Positions 17,440-26,316 of a DNA stretch of 64,000 bases are shown here, in pieces; positions within the stretch are counted from its first letter, which is position 1, and each line of letters begins with the position of its first letter. The notes under the pieces were generated by a model. It had not been told where the DNA came from. It did not search any database and was given only the letters and a program-made list of their open reading frames with translations. Source of the stretch: JAEUWI01 sp942492815 (GTDB taxonomy: Bacteria; Hydrogenedentota; Hydrogenedentia; Hydrogenedentales; JAEUWI01); assembly GCA_942492815.1 (NCBI GenBank), contig OW818658.1, positions 6,076,001-6,140,000 on the forward strand. The letters run 5' to 3'. Made by a program: the position numbers and the translations under genes.

Positions 17440-18843
17440 TCAATGCGCCCTGGAACGGGAAATCTTCTGCTTCAACGGTATGGTGATTGAAACCCGGCAG
17501 CCTTGACCGTCCCGGCTGCTCAATTCGATGGTGCCGCCATGCTCCTCCACGATCCCCCGCGTGATGGAGAGACCCAGGCCCGTGCCGCCCTGCTTCGTCG
17601 TGTAATACGGATCGAAGACCTGCTCGATCACGCTGTCCGGCAGACCGGGGCCGTCGTCTTCCACCAGGATCTGGCACACGTCATTGCGAATGGCGGAGCT
17701 GAGGCGCACGTGCCCGCCCGGCTTACAGGCCTCCAGCGCGTTCAGCAGCACATTCAGCACCGCGCGCGACCACTGCTTGCCGTCCAGCATCAGGAGGGTG
17801 CCGCCCGCTTTCAATTCGCTGATCAGCTCCACCCCGCGCTCTTCCGCGTCTTTCTGGAAGAGACGCACGCACTCCTCCAGCACGGCGTCCACGCTCGTGG
17901 GCTCCGGCTCCAGCTCCCGCTCCTTCGCCAGCGAAAGAAAGCCCGAAACGATCTCCTCCAGCCGGTCCACCTCGGCGCGAATGGTCATCAGGGGCTTCAC
18001 GCCGGGTGTGGCGCCGTCGCCCCCCATGGAGTCGATGGCGTGGCTCGAAAGCAGCTTGATCGCGTTCAGGGGGTTGCGCACGTCGTGGGCTACGCCCGCC
18101 GCCAGGTTGCCCAGGGCGGAAAGGCGCTGGGCCTGGCGCAGCTTCACCTCCATCACTTCTTTTTCCCGGAGCGACTCGACCATGTCGTTGAACTTGGATT
18201 CGAGCAACTGCACCTCGCCGGAAGATCGGGCGATCTTCACGGTCTGTAGATTGCCCTCCGTGATGGCCGCGCACGTGTCGGAGAGGTCCATCAGGGGGCG
18301 CAGCGTCCGGTGAATGGTGTAGATCATGATCCACAGGGTGACGATAAACACGAAGGTCACCAGGAGGATGTAGCGGTTCTTGAAGGCCCGCAGCACCTCC
18401 ACTGAAGCCTGGGTGCTGTAGTGGATCGTCATCAGCATGTCCAGACGCTCCAGCGGCACGTGGACCACGCGCAGCACCGTCCCGTCGGGCTGGTACTGGA
18501 TCGAAGTCCGCAACTCCGGGATCGGGCCGGGCAGCGGCTCTATTAAAATCTCCGCGTCTTCCCGCTCGTTCATGATGGCCGCCTCGATCTGATCGCTCGT
18601 GAGTGAGGCGTCTCCCTCAAACATGTCGAGCACCTGCTTGCGGATGGCCTGGGACTCCGATTCCACATCCCGGATCGCCTCGCTGATGGTGTGCCGGACA
18701 ATGATGAAAATCGAGGTGAAGAGACAGAGCAGCAGTACGCAGCAGAGCACCAGCACGCGAAAGTACATGGAATGACGCCACTTGACCGGTGATCGGCCAT
18801 GACGCGCCGTGGTGGCATTGCTCTTGACCGCGGGTAGCTCCAT
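17440..18843 (-). CDS. Membrane sensor histidine kinase (NtrB/ZraS-like)
   Basis: A 467-residue kinase. Transmembrane helix 1 at about 28-50; an extracytoplasmic sensor of about 105 residues; helix 2 at about 158-178; HAMP; a dimerisation domain with phosphorylated His253 in GVAHDVRNPL; and a C-terminal ATPase with NVLLNALEA, DDGPGLP and GTGLGLS. It probably phosphorylates the NtrC-like protein encoded just downstream. The start is 4 bases after the uracil-DNA glycosylase stop, so the two are likely co-transcribed; the exact start is uncertain (18843 or 18864). Signal unknown. Confidence 0.93.
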   Translation of the reverse strand: MELPAVKSNATTARHGRSPVKWRHSMYFRVLVLCCVLLLCLFTSIFIIVRHTISEAIRDVESESQAIRKQVLDMFEGDASLTSDQIEAAIMNEREDAEILIEPLPGPIPELRTSIQYQPDGTVLRVVHVPLERLDMLMTIHYSTQASVEVLRAFKNRYILLVTFVFIVTLWIMIYTIHRTLRPLMDLSDTCAAITEGNLQTVKIARSSGEVQLLESKFNDMVESLREKEVMEVKLRQAQRLSALGNLAAGVAHDVRNPLNAIKLLSSHAIDSMGGDGATPGVKPLMTIRAEVDRLEEIVSGFLSLAKERELEPEPTSVDAVLEECVRLFQKDAEERGVELISELKAGGTLLMLDGKQWSRAVLNVLLNALEACKPGGHVRLSSAIRNDVCQILVEDDGPGLPDSVIEQVFDPYYTTKQGGTGLGLSITRGIVEEHGGTIELSSRDGQGCRVSITIPLKQKISRSRAH

Positions 18844-18847
18844 GGTC

Positions 18848-19630
18848 TTATACGTCCGGAACAATTTCGCCGCTGAGCACCTTCATCACCTCCTGAATAT
18901 CCTCCCACGTCTTGCCCTTGTCGGCGGGCGTGCGCAGCAGGTAGGCGGGGTGATAGGTCACGCGCAGGGGGATACCCTGATAGTTGTGCCAGCGCCCGCG
19001 CAACTGCCCGACCGACGCCTCGGTCTGGAGCAGGCACTTGGAGGCCACCCCGCCCAATGCGCAGATGACCTTGGGCCGGATCAGCGACAACTGCTGGATC
19101 AGGTACGGTTCGCAGAGCGACATTTCTTCGGGATTGGGATTGCGGTTGTTCGGCGGGCGGCACTTGAGGACGTTGCAGATATACACATCCTCCCGCTTCA
19201 TTTTCATGCCCTTTACGATAATATCGGTGAGCAATTGGCCCGCCTTGCCCACGAAGGGTTCGCCCTGGGCATCTTCATCCGCCCCCGGCGCTTCGCCCAC
19301 AAAGACCAGATCGGCCTGAATATTGCCAACGCCGAAGACCGTCTGTGTGCGGGTCTTACACAGGGCGCATTTCTCGCAGCCGCGCACGATGGTAGCCAGC
19401 GCCGAAAGGGCATCCGCCACATCCCCAGAGTCCAACGCGGGAACGGGAACCGGGGTGGCCTGTGCACTGGCAGCCGGTGCCGTTTCGGCCGCGGAAGTGA
19501 CCACGGCGCGGGCAAGTAATTCGGCTACTTCGGGCGACAAAGGCACGGTCTTGCCCGGTGAAGGCGGCAGGGCGCGCAGCAGGGCCAGGGTATCGTCAAT
19601 CGCTGCCTGATAAAGCTCGGCGGGGGTCAT
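18848..19630 (-). CDS. Family 4 uracil-DNA glycosylase
   Basis: Removes uracil from DNA to start base-excision repair. 260 residues: an Ala/Pro-rich N-terminal extension of about 75 residues, then the Fe-S glycosylase domain. Candidate cluster cysteines are C85, C88, C157 and C173; the active-site motif GEAPG lies at 113-117 and HPAYLLR (His227) near the end. AGGAG lies 9 bases before ATG 19630. The extension resembles that of SPO1 DNA polymerase-related proteins, an older name for this family. Its place directly upstream of the two-component pair is unusual. Confidence 0.93.
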   Translation of the reverse strand: MTPAELYQAAIDDTLALLRALPPSPGKTVPLSPEVAELLARAVVTSAAETAPAASAQATPVPVPALDSGDVADALSALATIVRGCEKCALCKTRTQTVFGVGNIQADLVFVGEAPGADEDAQGEPFVGKAGQLLTDIIVKGMKMKREDVYICNVLKCRPPNNRNPNPEEMSLCEPYLIQQLSLIRPKVICALGGVASKCLLQTEASVGQLRGRWHNYQGIPLRVTYHPAYLLRTPADKGKTWEDIQEVMKVLSGEIVPDV

Positions 19631-19686
19631 CTAGAGTGCTCCTGAAAAACGTATGATAGCACCCCGGTGTCGTGGGGCGAAAAAAA

Positions 19687-19750
19687 ATAGGACGGATAAG
19701 TCGGATAAGACTGATTCTCAAATCTGTCCTATCCGTCAAATCCGTCCTAT
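19687..19750. repeat. Period-9 quasi-palindrome, GGATAAGTC class
   Basis: Left arm ATAGGACGGATAAGTCGG and onward; the right arm, ending at 19750, is nearly its reverse complement (ATCCGTC words 9 bases apart). It lies between the BACON protein and uracil-DNA glycosylase genes. Confidence 0.78.
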
Positions 19751-19765
19751 GGGCAATCCATTACT

Positions 19766-22700
19766 TCAGCGTGCTTCCCGCCGCCTGAATCCAGTCACCC
19801 ACAGCACCAGCGCCGTGCCCGCGAGCAGCAACACCGTGCCGTAGTTCACCGGTATCGAGGCGGGTGTATCGCGCTCTGGGGCGTAGCCCAGGCGCAGCGT
19901 GCCGCCGTGGTTCAGCCAGGCCTCCACGCTCGCGCCGTCTTCCGATAGCGCCAGGGGCGCCGCGAGCAGTCCGCTCACCTGGTCCGCCGGGTACCACACG
20001 GGTCCGTCTTCGTCGCTTCCCAGGTAGTAGAGCGTCAAGGATGCGCCGCTCACATAGTCCGGCACCGGAATGGTGATCCGCTCCGCCACGTCATACACCT
20101 CCACGGGAGTCGCCAGGAAGACAACGCCCAGCCCCTCCTTGAAGAGGCCGGTATCCTCGCCCTCCGGAAGGTAGGGCACGACCCGTACTCCATCGAGCGA
20201 CACATCCGCCTCACTGGAATCGCGCACGAAAGTCGCGCTCGCCGAGAGCACCGTGCCGTCCAGAGCGCTCGCGCTGGCCTCCAGCACATACGACGCCCCG
20301 TCGGCCCAACCGCTCACAGCCGTGTAGACCACCCAGCCGAGGGTATCATCACCCTCCGCCGCGGGCCGCCAGAAATAATCTGCGGTGTCGGCCATCGCGC
20401 CGTTCACACTCAGTGTGATCGTGGTCGGATCGATTCCGCTGTCATTCGACAGGAGCAGCGCCACGCGGCTTGCCTGCTGAACGAGGGTCTCCGCCGTCAG
20501 CGCCTTCGTCGCCGGAACGGTGGGCTCTTCTCCTTCTCCTTCGCCTTCGCCACCGCCATCATCGTTGTTGGGCAGGCCGCGATAGCCCGTGGTGCGGTTG
20601 CTGCTCTCGCTCGCGCCGCAGGGGTTCACCGCGCGCACTTCGTAGTAGTAGAGGGTGTAGTCAATGTCGAACTCGCCGGGATTGAAGCAGCCCTCGCGGA
20701 TCAACTCGTAGGTCGGTTCCTCCGTCGCCTCATCGGAATAGCGAGGCTCCGTCGTCGTGGCCACCAGTTCAAAATTATTGCGGTCACTCTCCGGGCTCCG
20801 GAAAATCTCGTAGCCCGAGGCACCGGGCGCCGCGCTCCAGATCAGGTCCACGCCATCGGGCGAGGTGCCGTCGCTCGCCGCCAGATTGGCCGGGGGATCC
20901 AGCGGCATGCAGCCCAACTGCACAATCGTGGCCGTCAGCGGACTTTCCGCCGCGCCCGTGCCTTCCACCCGGATAGTGCCCGTGCGGGAACGGCCCGAAA
21001 CATTCGCGGACACCGTTATCTGCACCACGCCGTCTTCCACGCCATTCGAGGGCGGAGTCAGCGACAGGAATTCAGCGCCCGAAGCCACCGAGGCGGTCCA
21101 GTTCAGGGTGCCCGTGCCGCCATTCTCCACGGTAATGCTGACGTTGCCGCCGCCCGCACCAACGGACTGCTCCGTGGGCGCAATGCGGAGCACTGGCGCG
21201 CTCGCGGCCTGGGTGAGGGTCACCTCCGCGGGGCTATTGGCCGCGCCCGGCGCGCTGATGCGGATTGTCGCGCTCCGCTCCTGGCCCGTCGTATTCGCCG
21301 TGGCCGCCACCACAATCGCGCCTTCGTTCGTGCCCGAGATGCCGGTGGAAATACTCACAAAATTCGCGCCGGAGATCACTGCCGCGGTCCAATTCATCGT
21401 CCCGGACCCTGCATTCAACACCTGGAAGCTCGCCCCGCCCGCACCGGAACCAATCGATTGAGATTCCGGCGAGACCTGGAGCACCGCCTCCTGGGCGGTC
21501 TGGGTGATGGTCACATCAATGGGGGAGTTCGACGCATCCGGCGTTTCCACGCGAATCTTCGCGGTCCGGTTGTTCATCGACACATTGCCCAGAAACGCCA
21601 CCGTCACCTGGCCCGCGTTCACCCCGTTGGATCCGCTCGTGATCGTCGCGAAGCCCGCGCCCTCGATCACCGCCGCCGTCCAGCCCAGGGAACCGCTGCC
21701 GCCGTTGGTAACATTCAGCGAAGCCGTCCCCGCGGCCGAACCAATCAACTGGCTCGTGGGCGAAACCTGGAGGAGGGGCACACCGGCCAACTGCGTGATC
21801 GTCACCTCCTCCGGCGAACCAAAGGCGCCCGGAGCCGAAACAGAGATTCGAATGGTACGCTGCAAGGGTGTAAGGTTCGGAGCCACGCTGACCACAAAGG
21901 TGCCGTCATCCGTTCCCGTAGCGGCCGAGGTAATGGAAGCGTAGCTGTGGCCCGCGAGGATCGCCGCCGTCCAGTCAAAGGTGCCGGTACCGGTGTTGAG
22001 CACCTGAATTACCAGTTCCTCGCCTTCGGCCAACGCCGTCTGCTCTGAGGGCGTCACGGACAACATGGGCGTGGCCGGGCCCTGGGTAATCGTAATAACC
22101 ACAGGCTCGCTGCCCACATCTTCCGAGGACACCAGCAAGCGGCCAATCCGGGGAATCTCCTGCGCGTTGGGTGCCGCCGTTACCGTAATCGTCCCGTTGT
22201 TCGTGCCCGTGGCCCCCGTGGCAATCGACAGAAATTCCGCGCCGTCCGTGATAGTCGTGGTCCAGTTAATATCTTCCGCACCGCCGGCCACCGTCACCCC
22301 GAAGCTGAGATCGCCGCCAAAGGGACTCACATCCCGCTGGTCCGGCTCCACCGTCAGTGTGGGCAGTTCAACGAAGGTCGCGGTGATCGCCCGATCCCCC
22401 GCCATGGTCACGTCGTCGGGATTCTCCGTGCCCGAAAGGTCGCCGGACCAGCCGGCAAACATCCAGCCATCGGCGGCAACCGCCTCGGCGGAAACCACCG
22501 TGTTGTCGTCGTAGCGGCCGCCCGCCGGGGTCAGTTCAATCGTACCCTCCCCTTCGACGTCCGTCACAAGTTCGTAGCGGCCATCCCACAACAGGATGCC
22601 CGGAGCGCCCGCGCCGCCGACATTCCCCAGCACCGTGCCCACGCCGCCCGCGCCGCCATTAACCGTCACCGTGCCATTGGTCTCGGACAGGGTCTGGATC

Positions 22701-23602
22701 AGGATGCTGCCGCCCGCGCCACCGCCGCCGCCGGAAAGATCGGAGCCGCCCACGGCGCCATCGGCGGAAATCGTTCCGTTGTTCACGATGCGCTCGGCTT
22801 CAATGATGATCACGCCGCCGCCGTTGCCGCCGCGCGCGTTAATGTTTACGAAGTTGGATGTCTGGCCGCCACGTCCGCCGCCGCTGCCGAAGCGTGGAAA
22901 AAGATAGGTGTCGCGAAAACCCTGGCCGGCCGCCGTGGCCACCGTGTCAAAAGCTTCACCACCCAGGCCGCCCGTCAGAGGACCCTGGCCCGTCGCGCCG
23001 CGCGCACCCGCCTCGCGATGACCGCCGCCGCCACCGCTACCCGGGTCGGCACCGCCGTTTATCTCGCCAAAACCGCCGCCGCCGCCGCCGCGATTGGCCT
23101 CGCCGCTGATTCCGCCCGTGTTGCCCCAACTGTCGCCCTGCTGGCCGATGAGACCGGGGCTGCTGCCTTCCAGCGTGCCGCCGCGATAACCGCGGCCGGT
23201 CGCCGTGATGGCCGCGCCAGCCTGAATCGTCAAGGTACCCCGCACCTTGAGCCGGAGCACACCGCCCTGGGTCGGATCGACCGCACCGCTGGCGTTGCCG
23301 GTATAGGGGCTCACCGTGAGCGTGCCGCCCGAGGAAATCGTCAAATTCTCCAGTTGGGGCACTTGGTCCCCGTTGTCCGGATCGTAGGCCAGCAGATCCG
23401 CCGCCGTGCGCACCTGCGCCCAGAGATCCTGGATCGTCGTTTCCCCTGCGGGCACGGTAATGGACCCGTTATGGCCATCGCCAAAATCAAAGTCCGCCGG
23501 TTGGGCCGACGCGGGCACGGCGAAAAGGATGGTCGCGAATAGCGGCAGGGTGAGGGCGCGCAGGGTTGCGCTGAGTGGTTGAAGTGCGTTGACAGGTCCC
23601 AT
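19766..23602 (-). CDS. Giant BACON-repeat surface protein
   Basis: A 1278-residue exported protein. Signal peptide at 1-33 (PASA cleavage); a Gly-rich region at about 150-335; an InlB/bacterial-repeat-like module at 340-412 (WMFAGWSGDLSGTENP); five BACON-like Ig repeats at about 415-508, 512-604, 608-702, 706-800 and 803-896; a fibronectin III-like domain from 900; a GEGEGEGEE linker; a beta-rich domain; and a C-terminal hydrophobic helix with RRREAR. BACON modules often bind glycans or mucin, so adhesion or carbohydrate capture is plausible. ATG 23602 has GAAGGG 9 bases upstream. The C-terminus resembles a sorting/anchor signal. Confidence 0.85.
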   Translation of the reverse strand: MGPVNALQPLSATLRALTLPLFATILFAVPASAQPADFDFGDGHNGSITVPAGETTIQDLWAQVRTAADLLAYDPDNGDQVPQLENLTISSGGTLTVSPYTGNASGAVDPTQGGVLRLKVRGTLTIQAGAAITATGRGYRGGTLEGSSPGLIGQQGDSWGNTGGISGEANRGGGGGGFGEINGGADPGSGGGGGHREAGARGATGQGPLTGGLGGEAFDTVATAAGQGFRDTYLFPRFGSGGGRGGQTSNFVNINARGGNGGGVIIIEAERIVNNGTISADGAVGGSDLSGGGGGAGGSILIQTLSETNGTVTVNGGAGGVGTVLGNVGGAGAPGILLWDGRYELVTDVEGEGTIELTPAGGRYDDNTVVSAEAVAADGWMFAGWSGDLSGTENPDDVTMAGDRAITATFVELPTLTVEPDQRDVSPFGGDLSFGVTVAGGAEDINWTTTITDGAEFLSIATGATGTNNGTITVTAAPNAQEIPRIGRLLVSSEDVGSEPVVITITQGPATPMLSVTPSEQTALAEGEELVIQVLNTGTGTFDWTAAILAGHSYASITSAATGTDDGTFVVSVAPNLTPLQRTIRISVSAPGAFGSPEEVTITQLAGVPLLQVSPTSQLIGSAAGTASLNVTNGGSGSLGWTAAVIEGAGFATITSGSNGVNAGQVTVAFLGNVSMNNRTAKIRVETPDASNSPIDVTITQTAQEAVLQVSPESQSIGSGAGGASFQVLNAGSGTMNWTAAVISGANFVSISTGISGTNEGAIVVAATANTTGQERSATIRISAPGAANSPAEVTLTQAASAPVLRIAPTEQSVGAGGGNVSITVENGGTGTLNWTASVASGAEFLSLTPPSNGVEDGVVQITVSANVSGRSRTGTIRVEGTGAAESPLTATIVQLGCMPLDPPANLAASDGTSPDGVDLIWSAAPGASGYEIFRSPESDRNNFELVATTTEPRYSDEATEEPTYELIREGCFNPGEFDIDYTLYYYEVRAVNPCGASESSNRTTGYRGLPNNDDGGGEGEGEGEEPTVPATKALTAETLVQQASRVALLLSNDSGIDPTTITLSVNGAMADTADYFWRPAAEGDDTLGWVVYTAVSGWADGASYVLEASASALDGTVLSASATFVRDSSEADVSLDGVRVVPYLPEGEDTGLFKEGLGVVFLATPVEVYDVAERITIPVPDYVSGASLTLYYLGSDEDGPVWYPADQVSGLLAAPLALSEDGASVEAWLNHGGTLRLGYAPERDTPASIPVNYGTVLLLAGTALVLWVTGFRRREAR
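20915..22360 (-). repeat. Five coding tandem repeats (BACON-like)
   Basis: Protein repeats of about 93-95 residues, with recurring L-V-P-S-Q...G....W.A.I..G..F..I and ending V-T-I-T-Q. The copies have diverged at DNA level, so the array is old. Confidence 0.82.
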
Positions 23603-23696
23603 GAAAAACATCCCTTCAAAAGGCTGGCCTGTTGTGGCTGGGAGGAGCCGGGGCCGGCGCGTGATTGCGCCTGCGGGGGCTCGTCGGTTACATATG

Positions 23697-23715
23697 GTCG
23701 CACCGGGGGTGCGAC
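23697..23715. other. Hairpin in the leader of the BACON gene
   Basis: A perfect 8-bp stem (GTCGCACC with GGTGCGAC) and a 3-base loop about 95 bases upstream of the start. It could be a leader structure; no riboswitch class fits by eye. Confidence 0.35.
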
Positions 23716-23823
23716 GCTGATGTTGAGGCATGAAAATGCCCGTAAGGGTCTTATCCCCCGGCTATTCTAAAGGTTCCCGTCGCGCCATACAATTTCACGG
23801 CGTGACGTGAGAAATAAGCACAA

Positions 23824-24078
23824 TTACCAGCTCGCCACCACCTCACCCGAACGGATCCGGGCCTGACAGGCCAGGCGCTCGTTGTGGCGCAAACCCATGT
23901 CCGCTTCGAGATGATTCGGCTGGTGAAGATTCTCCAGGCCCGATTCCACCACGATGACGCAGGTGCCGCAGCTCCCGGCCTGGCAGCCGAAGGGTACGCC
24001 CAGTTCTTCGCACGCCGCCAGAATGGGCTCCCCCTCCTCCAGATCCTTAAACTTTCCGTCAATCGTAATGCGTGCCAT
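23824..24078 (-). CDS. Plant-type [2Fe-2S] ferredoxin
   Basis: An 84-residue electron carrier. Ligands are C32, C37, C40 and C71, in GCQAGSCGTC and LACQA, the classic CX4CX2C plus distal Cys. The length is that of a minimal free-standing ferredoxin. NHLEADMGL and CQARIRSGEV resemble ferredoxins of oxygenase or adrenodoxin-like systems. No reductase or oxygenase is adjacent, so the partner is unknown. Confidence 0.93.
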   Translation of the reverse strand: MARITIDGKFKDLEEGEPILAACEELGVPFGCQAGSCGTCVIVVESGLENLHQPNHLEADMGLRHNERLACQARIRSGEVVASW

Positions 24079-24233
24079 GATACTACCCGGATCCTCGTTG
24101 CTTCGTTACCCGGCGGCGACCAGCGCCACGGGCGGATGGATTGTACCCCATCCCAACGGCTAAAATCAGATTCACCACCCGAAAATTCGGCGCGCGGCGC
24201 TCCGCCCCCGATGCAGCATCAAGGAGATTCACC

Positions 24234-24401
24234 ATGAACCACCTCAAGACCATCAGCCGCCGTCCCCAGGCGGCCCAGGGCGTAACCTCTCCCCTGGAAT
24301 CGGCCATTCTCACCTTCCTGACCATTTTCTTCAGCTCCTGGACGAATGGCCCGACCGTGATCCAGAATCTCGCCGATTTCTACGCCAAGACCCCCGACTG
24401 A
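24234..24401 (+). CDS. Small protein, 55 residues
   Basis: An orphan small gene supported by a very good Shine-Dalgarno (AAGGAG, 24221-24226) before ATG 24234. The product has a basic N-terminus and a hydrophobic segment (ESAILTFLTIFFSSW, about 18-33), then PTVIQNLADFYAKTPD. It may be membrane-associated. I recognise no family. The gene sits alone on the plus strand between minus-strand genes. An upstream ATG at 24141 lacks such a ribosome site. Confidence 0.5.
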   Translation: MNHLKTISRRPQAAQGVTSPLESAILTFLTIFFSSWTNGPTVIQNLADFYAKTPD

Positions 24402-24407
24402 CCCCTG

Positions 24408-24444
24408 AAAAAAACGACCGGCGCTCCGAATTCCGGGGCGCCGG
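24408..24444 (-). terminator. Rho-independent terminator of the parvulin gene
   Basis: On the minus strand: CCGGCGCCCC...GAGCGCCGG hairpin followed by TCGTTTTTTT, 23 bases after the parvulin stop. It overlaps the region just after the small plus-strand gene. Confidence 0.85.
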
Positions 24445-24466
24445 CCGATCAAGCCATTTCGACGGA

Positions 24467-25126
24467 TTACGACGCGGGGGCTGCCGCCGGAGCGGGCTCC
24501 GCAGGGGCTGCGGGGGCCGGTTCCGCAGGTGCGGGCGCCACCGGAACAGCCGGAGCCGGAGCCGGTACCGGAGCGGCCGCAGGGGCAGGATCCGGTTCCG
24601 GAGGGGCGGCGGGTGCCGCGACCTCCTTTTCCACCTCGGTGACGCGTCGTTCGAGGTTCATTTCGTAATCGTCGCTGGCGGACACGTGGCGCTCCGTCAC
24701 GACGATCAAATGGAAACCGAAACTGGTCTGCACCACGTTGCTCAACTCATTCAGGGGCGCGGACCAGACGTAATTCTCAAACTGTTCCTCCAGCTTCCCT
24801 TTGGGCATGCGTCCCAAATCACCGCCGCGGGTGGCGCTGGCGGGATCGTTCGAATACTCCTCGGCAAGCTTTTCGAAACTCTCGCCCTTCTCGATCCGGC
24901 CGCGAATCTCCTGGATAAGCTGCAGGGCACGGGTCCGATCCGCGGGGTCGCGCTGATCGAACTTGACCAGGATATGCTTCGCGCGAGCTTCCGATTGGCT
25001 CGGCGTGCGTTTGCCCATGGCCAGGATCAGGCCGACCATGATGAGCACCACCACCAGAATGCCCCACCAGAGATAGGGGGCAAAATCCTTCGGCTCGTTG
25101 ATATTCTCGTCGTTCACCTGGGCCAT
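24467..25126 (-). CDS. Membrane-anchored parvulin peptidyl-prolyl isomerase
   Basis: A 219-residue protein that probably catalyses cis-trans proline isomerisation during folding of exported proteins. One N-terminal transmembrane helix (about 18-38), then a PpiC/parvulin domain (about 48-150): ARAKHILVKF, FEKLAEEYSNDPASATRGGDLG, FGFHLIVVTER. The last 55 residues are a Pro-Ala-rich tail, probably periplasmic and extended. GGAGG lies 10 bases before the start. It lies 34 bases downstream of the GspF-like gene, probably in the same transcript. Confidence 0.9.
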   Translation of the reverse strand: MAQVNDENINEPKDFAPYLWWGILVVVLIMVGLILAMGKRTPSQSEARAKHILVKFDQRDPADRTRALQLIQEIRGRIEKGESFEKLAEEYSNDPASATRGGDLGRMPKGKLEEQFENYVWSAPLNELSNVVQTSFGFHLIVVTERHVSASDDYEMNLERRVTEVEKEVAAPAAPPEPDPAPAAAPVPAPAPAVPVAPAPAEPAPAAPAEPAPAAAPAS

Positions 25127-25160
25127 ACTGCTTTTCCTCCAATTACGTGCGAATGAAAGG

Positions 25161-26186
25161 TTACAGGATACTGTCTAACATACTGAAGTACTTGGTATAA
25201 AATGAGATGATAACGTAGCCAATTGTGCCGCCCACCCCGAGCACGATCAGCACGCCCAGAATTTTCGTGGCGATACCCACGGCATGGCGTCCCTCATCCA
25301 GGTGGTAGTCGGAAACCTTGCGCAGGCTCACTTCCAGATTGCCCGAGCGCTCCCCAACTTCCAGCATCTCCCGGGCGAGTGGCGTCAGACTCTTGCAACC
25401 GGCGAAGGACTCCACGAGGCTGTGGCCCGCGGCAACCATGGGAATCGCCTTCTTCAGATCTTTTTCAATCCAGGGGTTGCCGGAGATGGCGGCGGCATTG
25501 GCAATACAGGACTGAATATTCATCCCGCTTCCCACGAGCAGGGAGAAGCTGCGAAAAAAACGGGCCAGGCCGAATTTCTTGTTCACCGTGTTCAGTGGCC
25601 AGATGTAGTTCAGTATCAGCCCCCAACTCCAGTTGATCAGGCCCAGGCGCGACAGAACGATGGTTCCGACGATCACCAGCGCAAAGATCCCGGTGGCGAA
25701 ACCCTGAAACAGGAAATACTGGTTGAAGTAGTCGCCAAGATTGAAAGGTTCGGCTGCGTTGAGATTCATGCGCCCGATGAGCCCCAGGGAGAAGGTTCCC
25801 AGATACCAGGCCGCGCCGAGCTGGATCGCCGGGTAGACCAGCGCGCCCACGATTTTCCGCTGCATGGCCAGGCGATCTTCATAGTAGCTCGCCAGATCGT
25901 GCAGCATCACATCGAGACGCCCGCCCAGCTCGCCCGAGTGGAGCAGCTCAATAAAGAACTTCGGCAGGTACTTCTTCTGGCGTCGCGCCGCCTCGCCCAG
26001 CGTGGCCCCCTGCTTCGCATCCTCCGCCATGGCGCGAAAAACCTGCTTGGAGCGGGAGTCCTTCGCGTTGTCCGACATCATTTCCAGCGTTCGGATGATG
26101 GGAAGGCCCGCGTCATAGCTCGTGGCCATCTGGCGACACAAGGGCACCAGATGTTTGGCGGAAATCTCGGCGGTCATTAGGCCCAT
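25161..26186 (-). CDS. Type II secretion/type IV pilus F-family membrane protein
   Basis: A 341-residue inner-membrane platform protein of the GspF/PilC family. Two T2SF domains (about 12-135 and 215-330) carry LCRQMATSYDAGLPIIRTLEMM and the repeat ARFFRSFSLLVGSGMNIQSC, with LLHSGELGGRLD and MLEVGERSGNLE as paired signatures. Transmembrane helices lie near 117-137, 165-185 and 310-330. Normally it works with a GspE ATPase and pilins, none of which are in the window. ATG 26186 or 26177 could be the start. It is slightly shorter than typical GspF (400). Confidence 0.9.
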   Translation of the reverse strand: MGLMTAEISAKHLVPLCRQMATSYDAGLPIIRTLEMMSDNAKDSRSKQVFRAMAEDAKQGATLGEAARRQKKYLPKFFIELLHSGELGGRLDVMLHDLASYYEDRLAMQRKIVGALVYPAIQLGAAWYLGTFSLGLIGRMNLNAAEPFNLGDYFNQYFLFQGFATGIFALVIVGTIVLSRLGLINWSWGLILNYIWPLNTVNKKFGLARFFRSFSLLVGSGMNIQSCIANAAAISGNPWIEKDLKKAIPMVAAGHSLVESFAGCKSLTPLAREMLEVGERSGNLEVSLRKVSDYHLDEGRHAVGIATKILGVLIVLGVGGTIGYVIISFYTKYFSMLDSIL

Positions 26187-26316
26187 GCTAGACCCGATCC
26201 TTCAATGGCGTCACGAAAAAGGGAGAAGCATCACCGCCGGCACCTGCCGCGATGGCCGCTCTCTCTACTGGGAGCGGCATTGTAGCAGACTCGGGGAAAG
26301 GTCGCCAATCCCCGCC

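Noticed and set aside
23603..23823. c-di-GMP riboswitch in the BACON gene leader
   Set aside because: A GC hairpin is present, but the conserved aptamer elements are not.
24141..24233. Upstream ATG for the small gene at 24234
   Set aside because: It lacks a ribosome site, whereas 24234 has AAGGAG at proper spacing.
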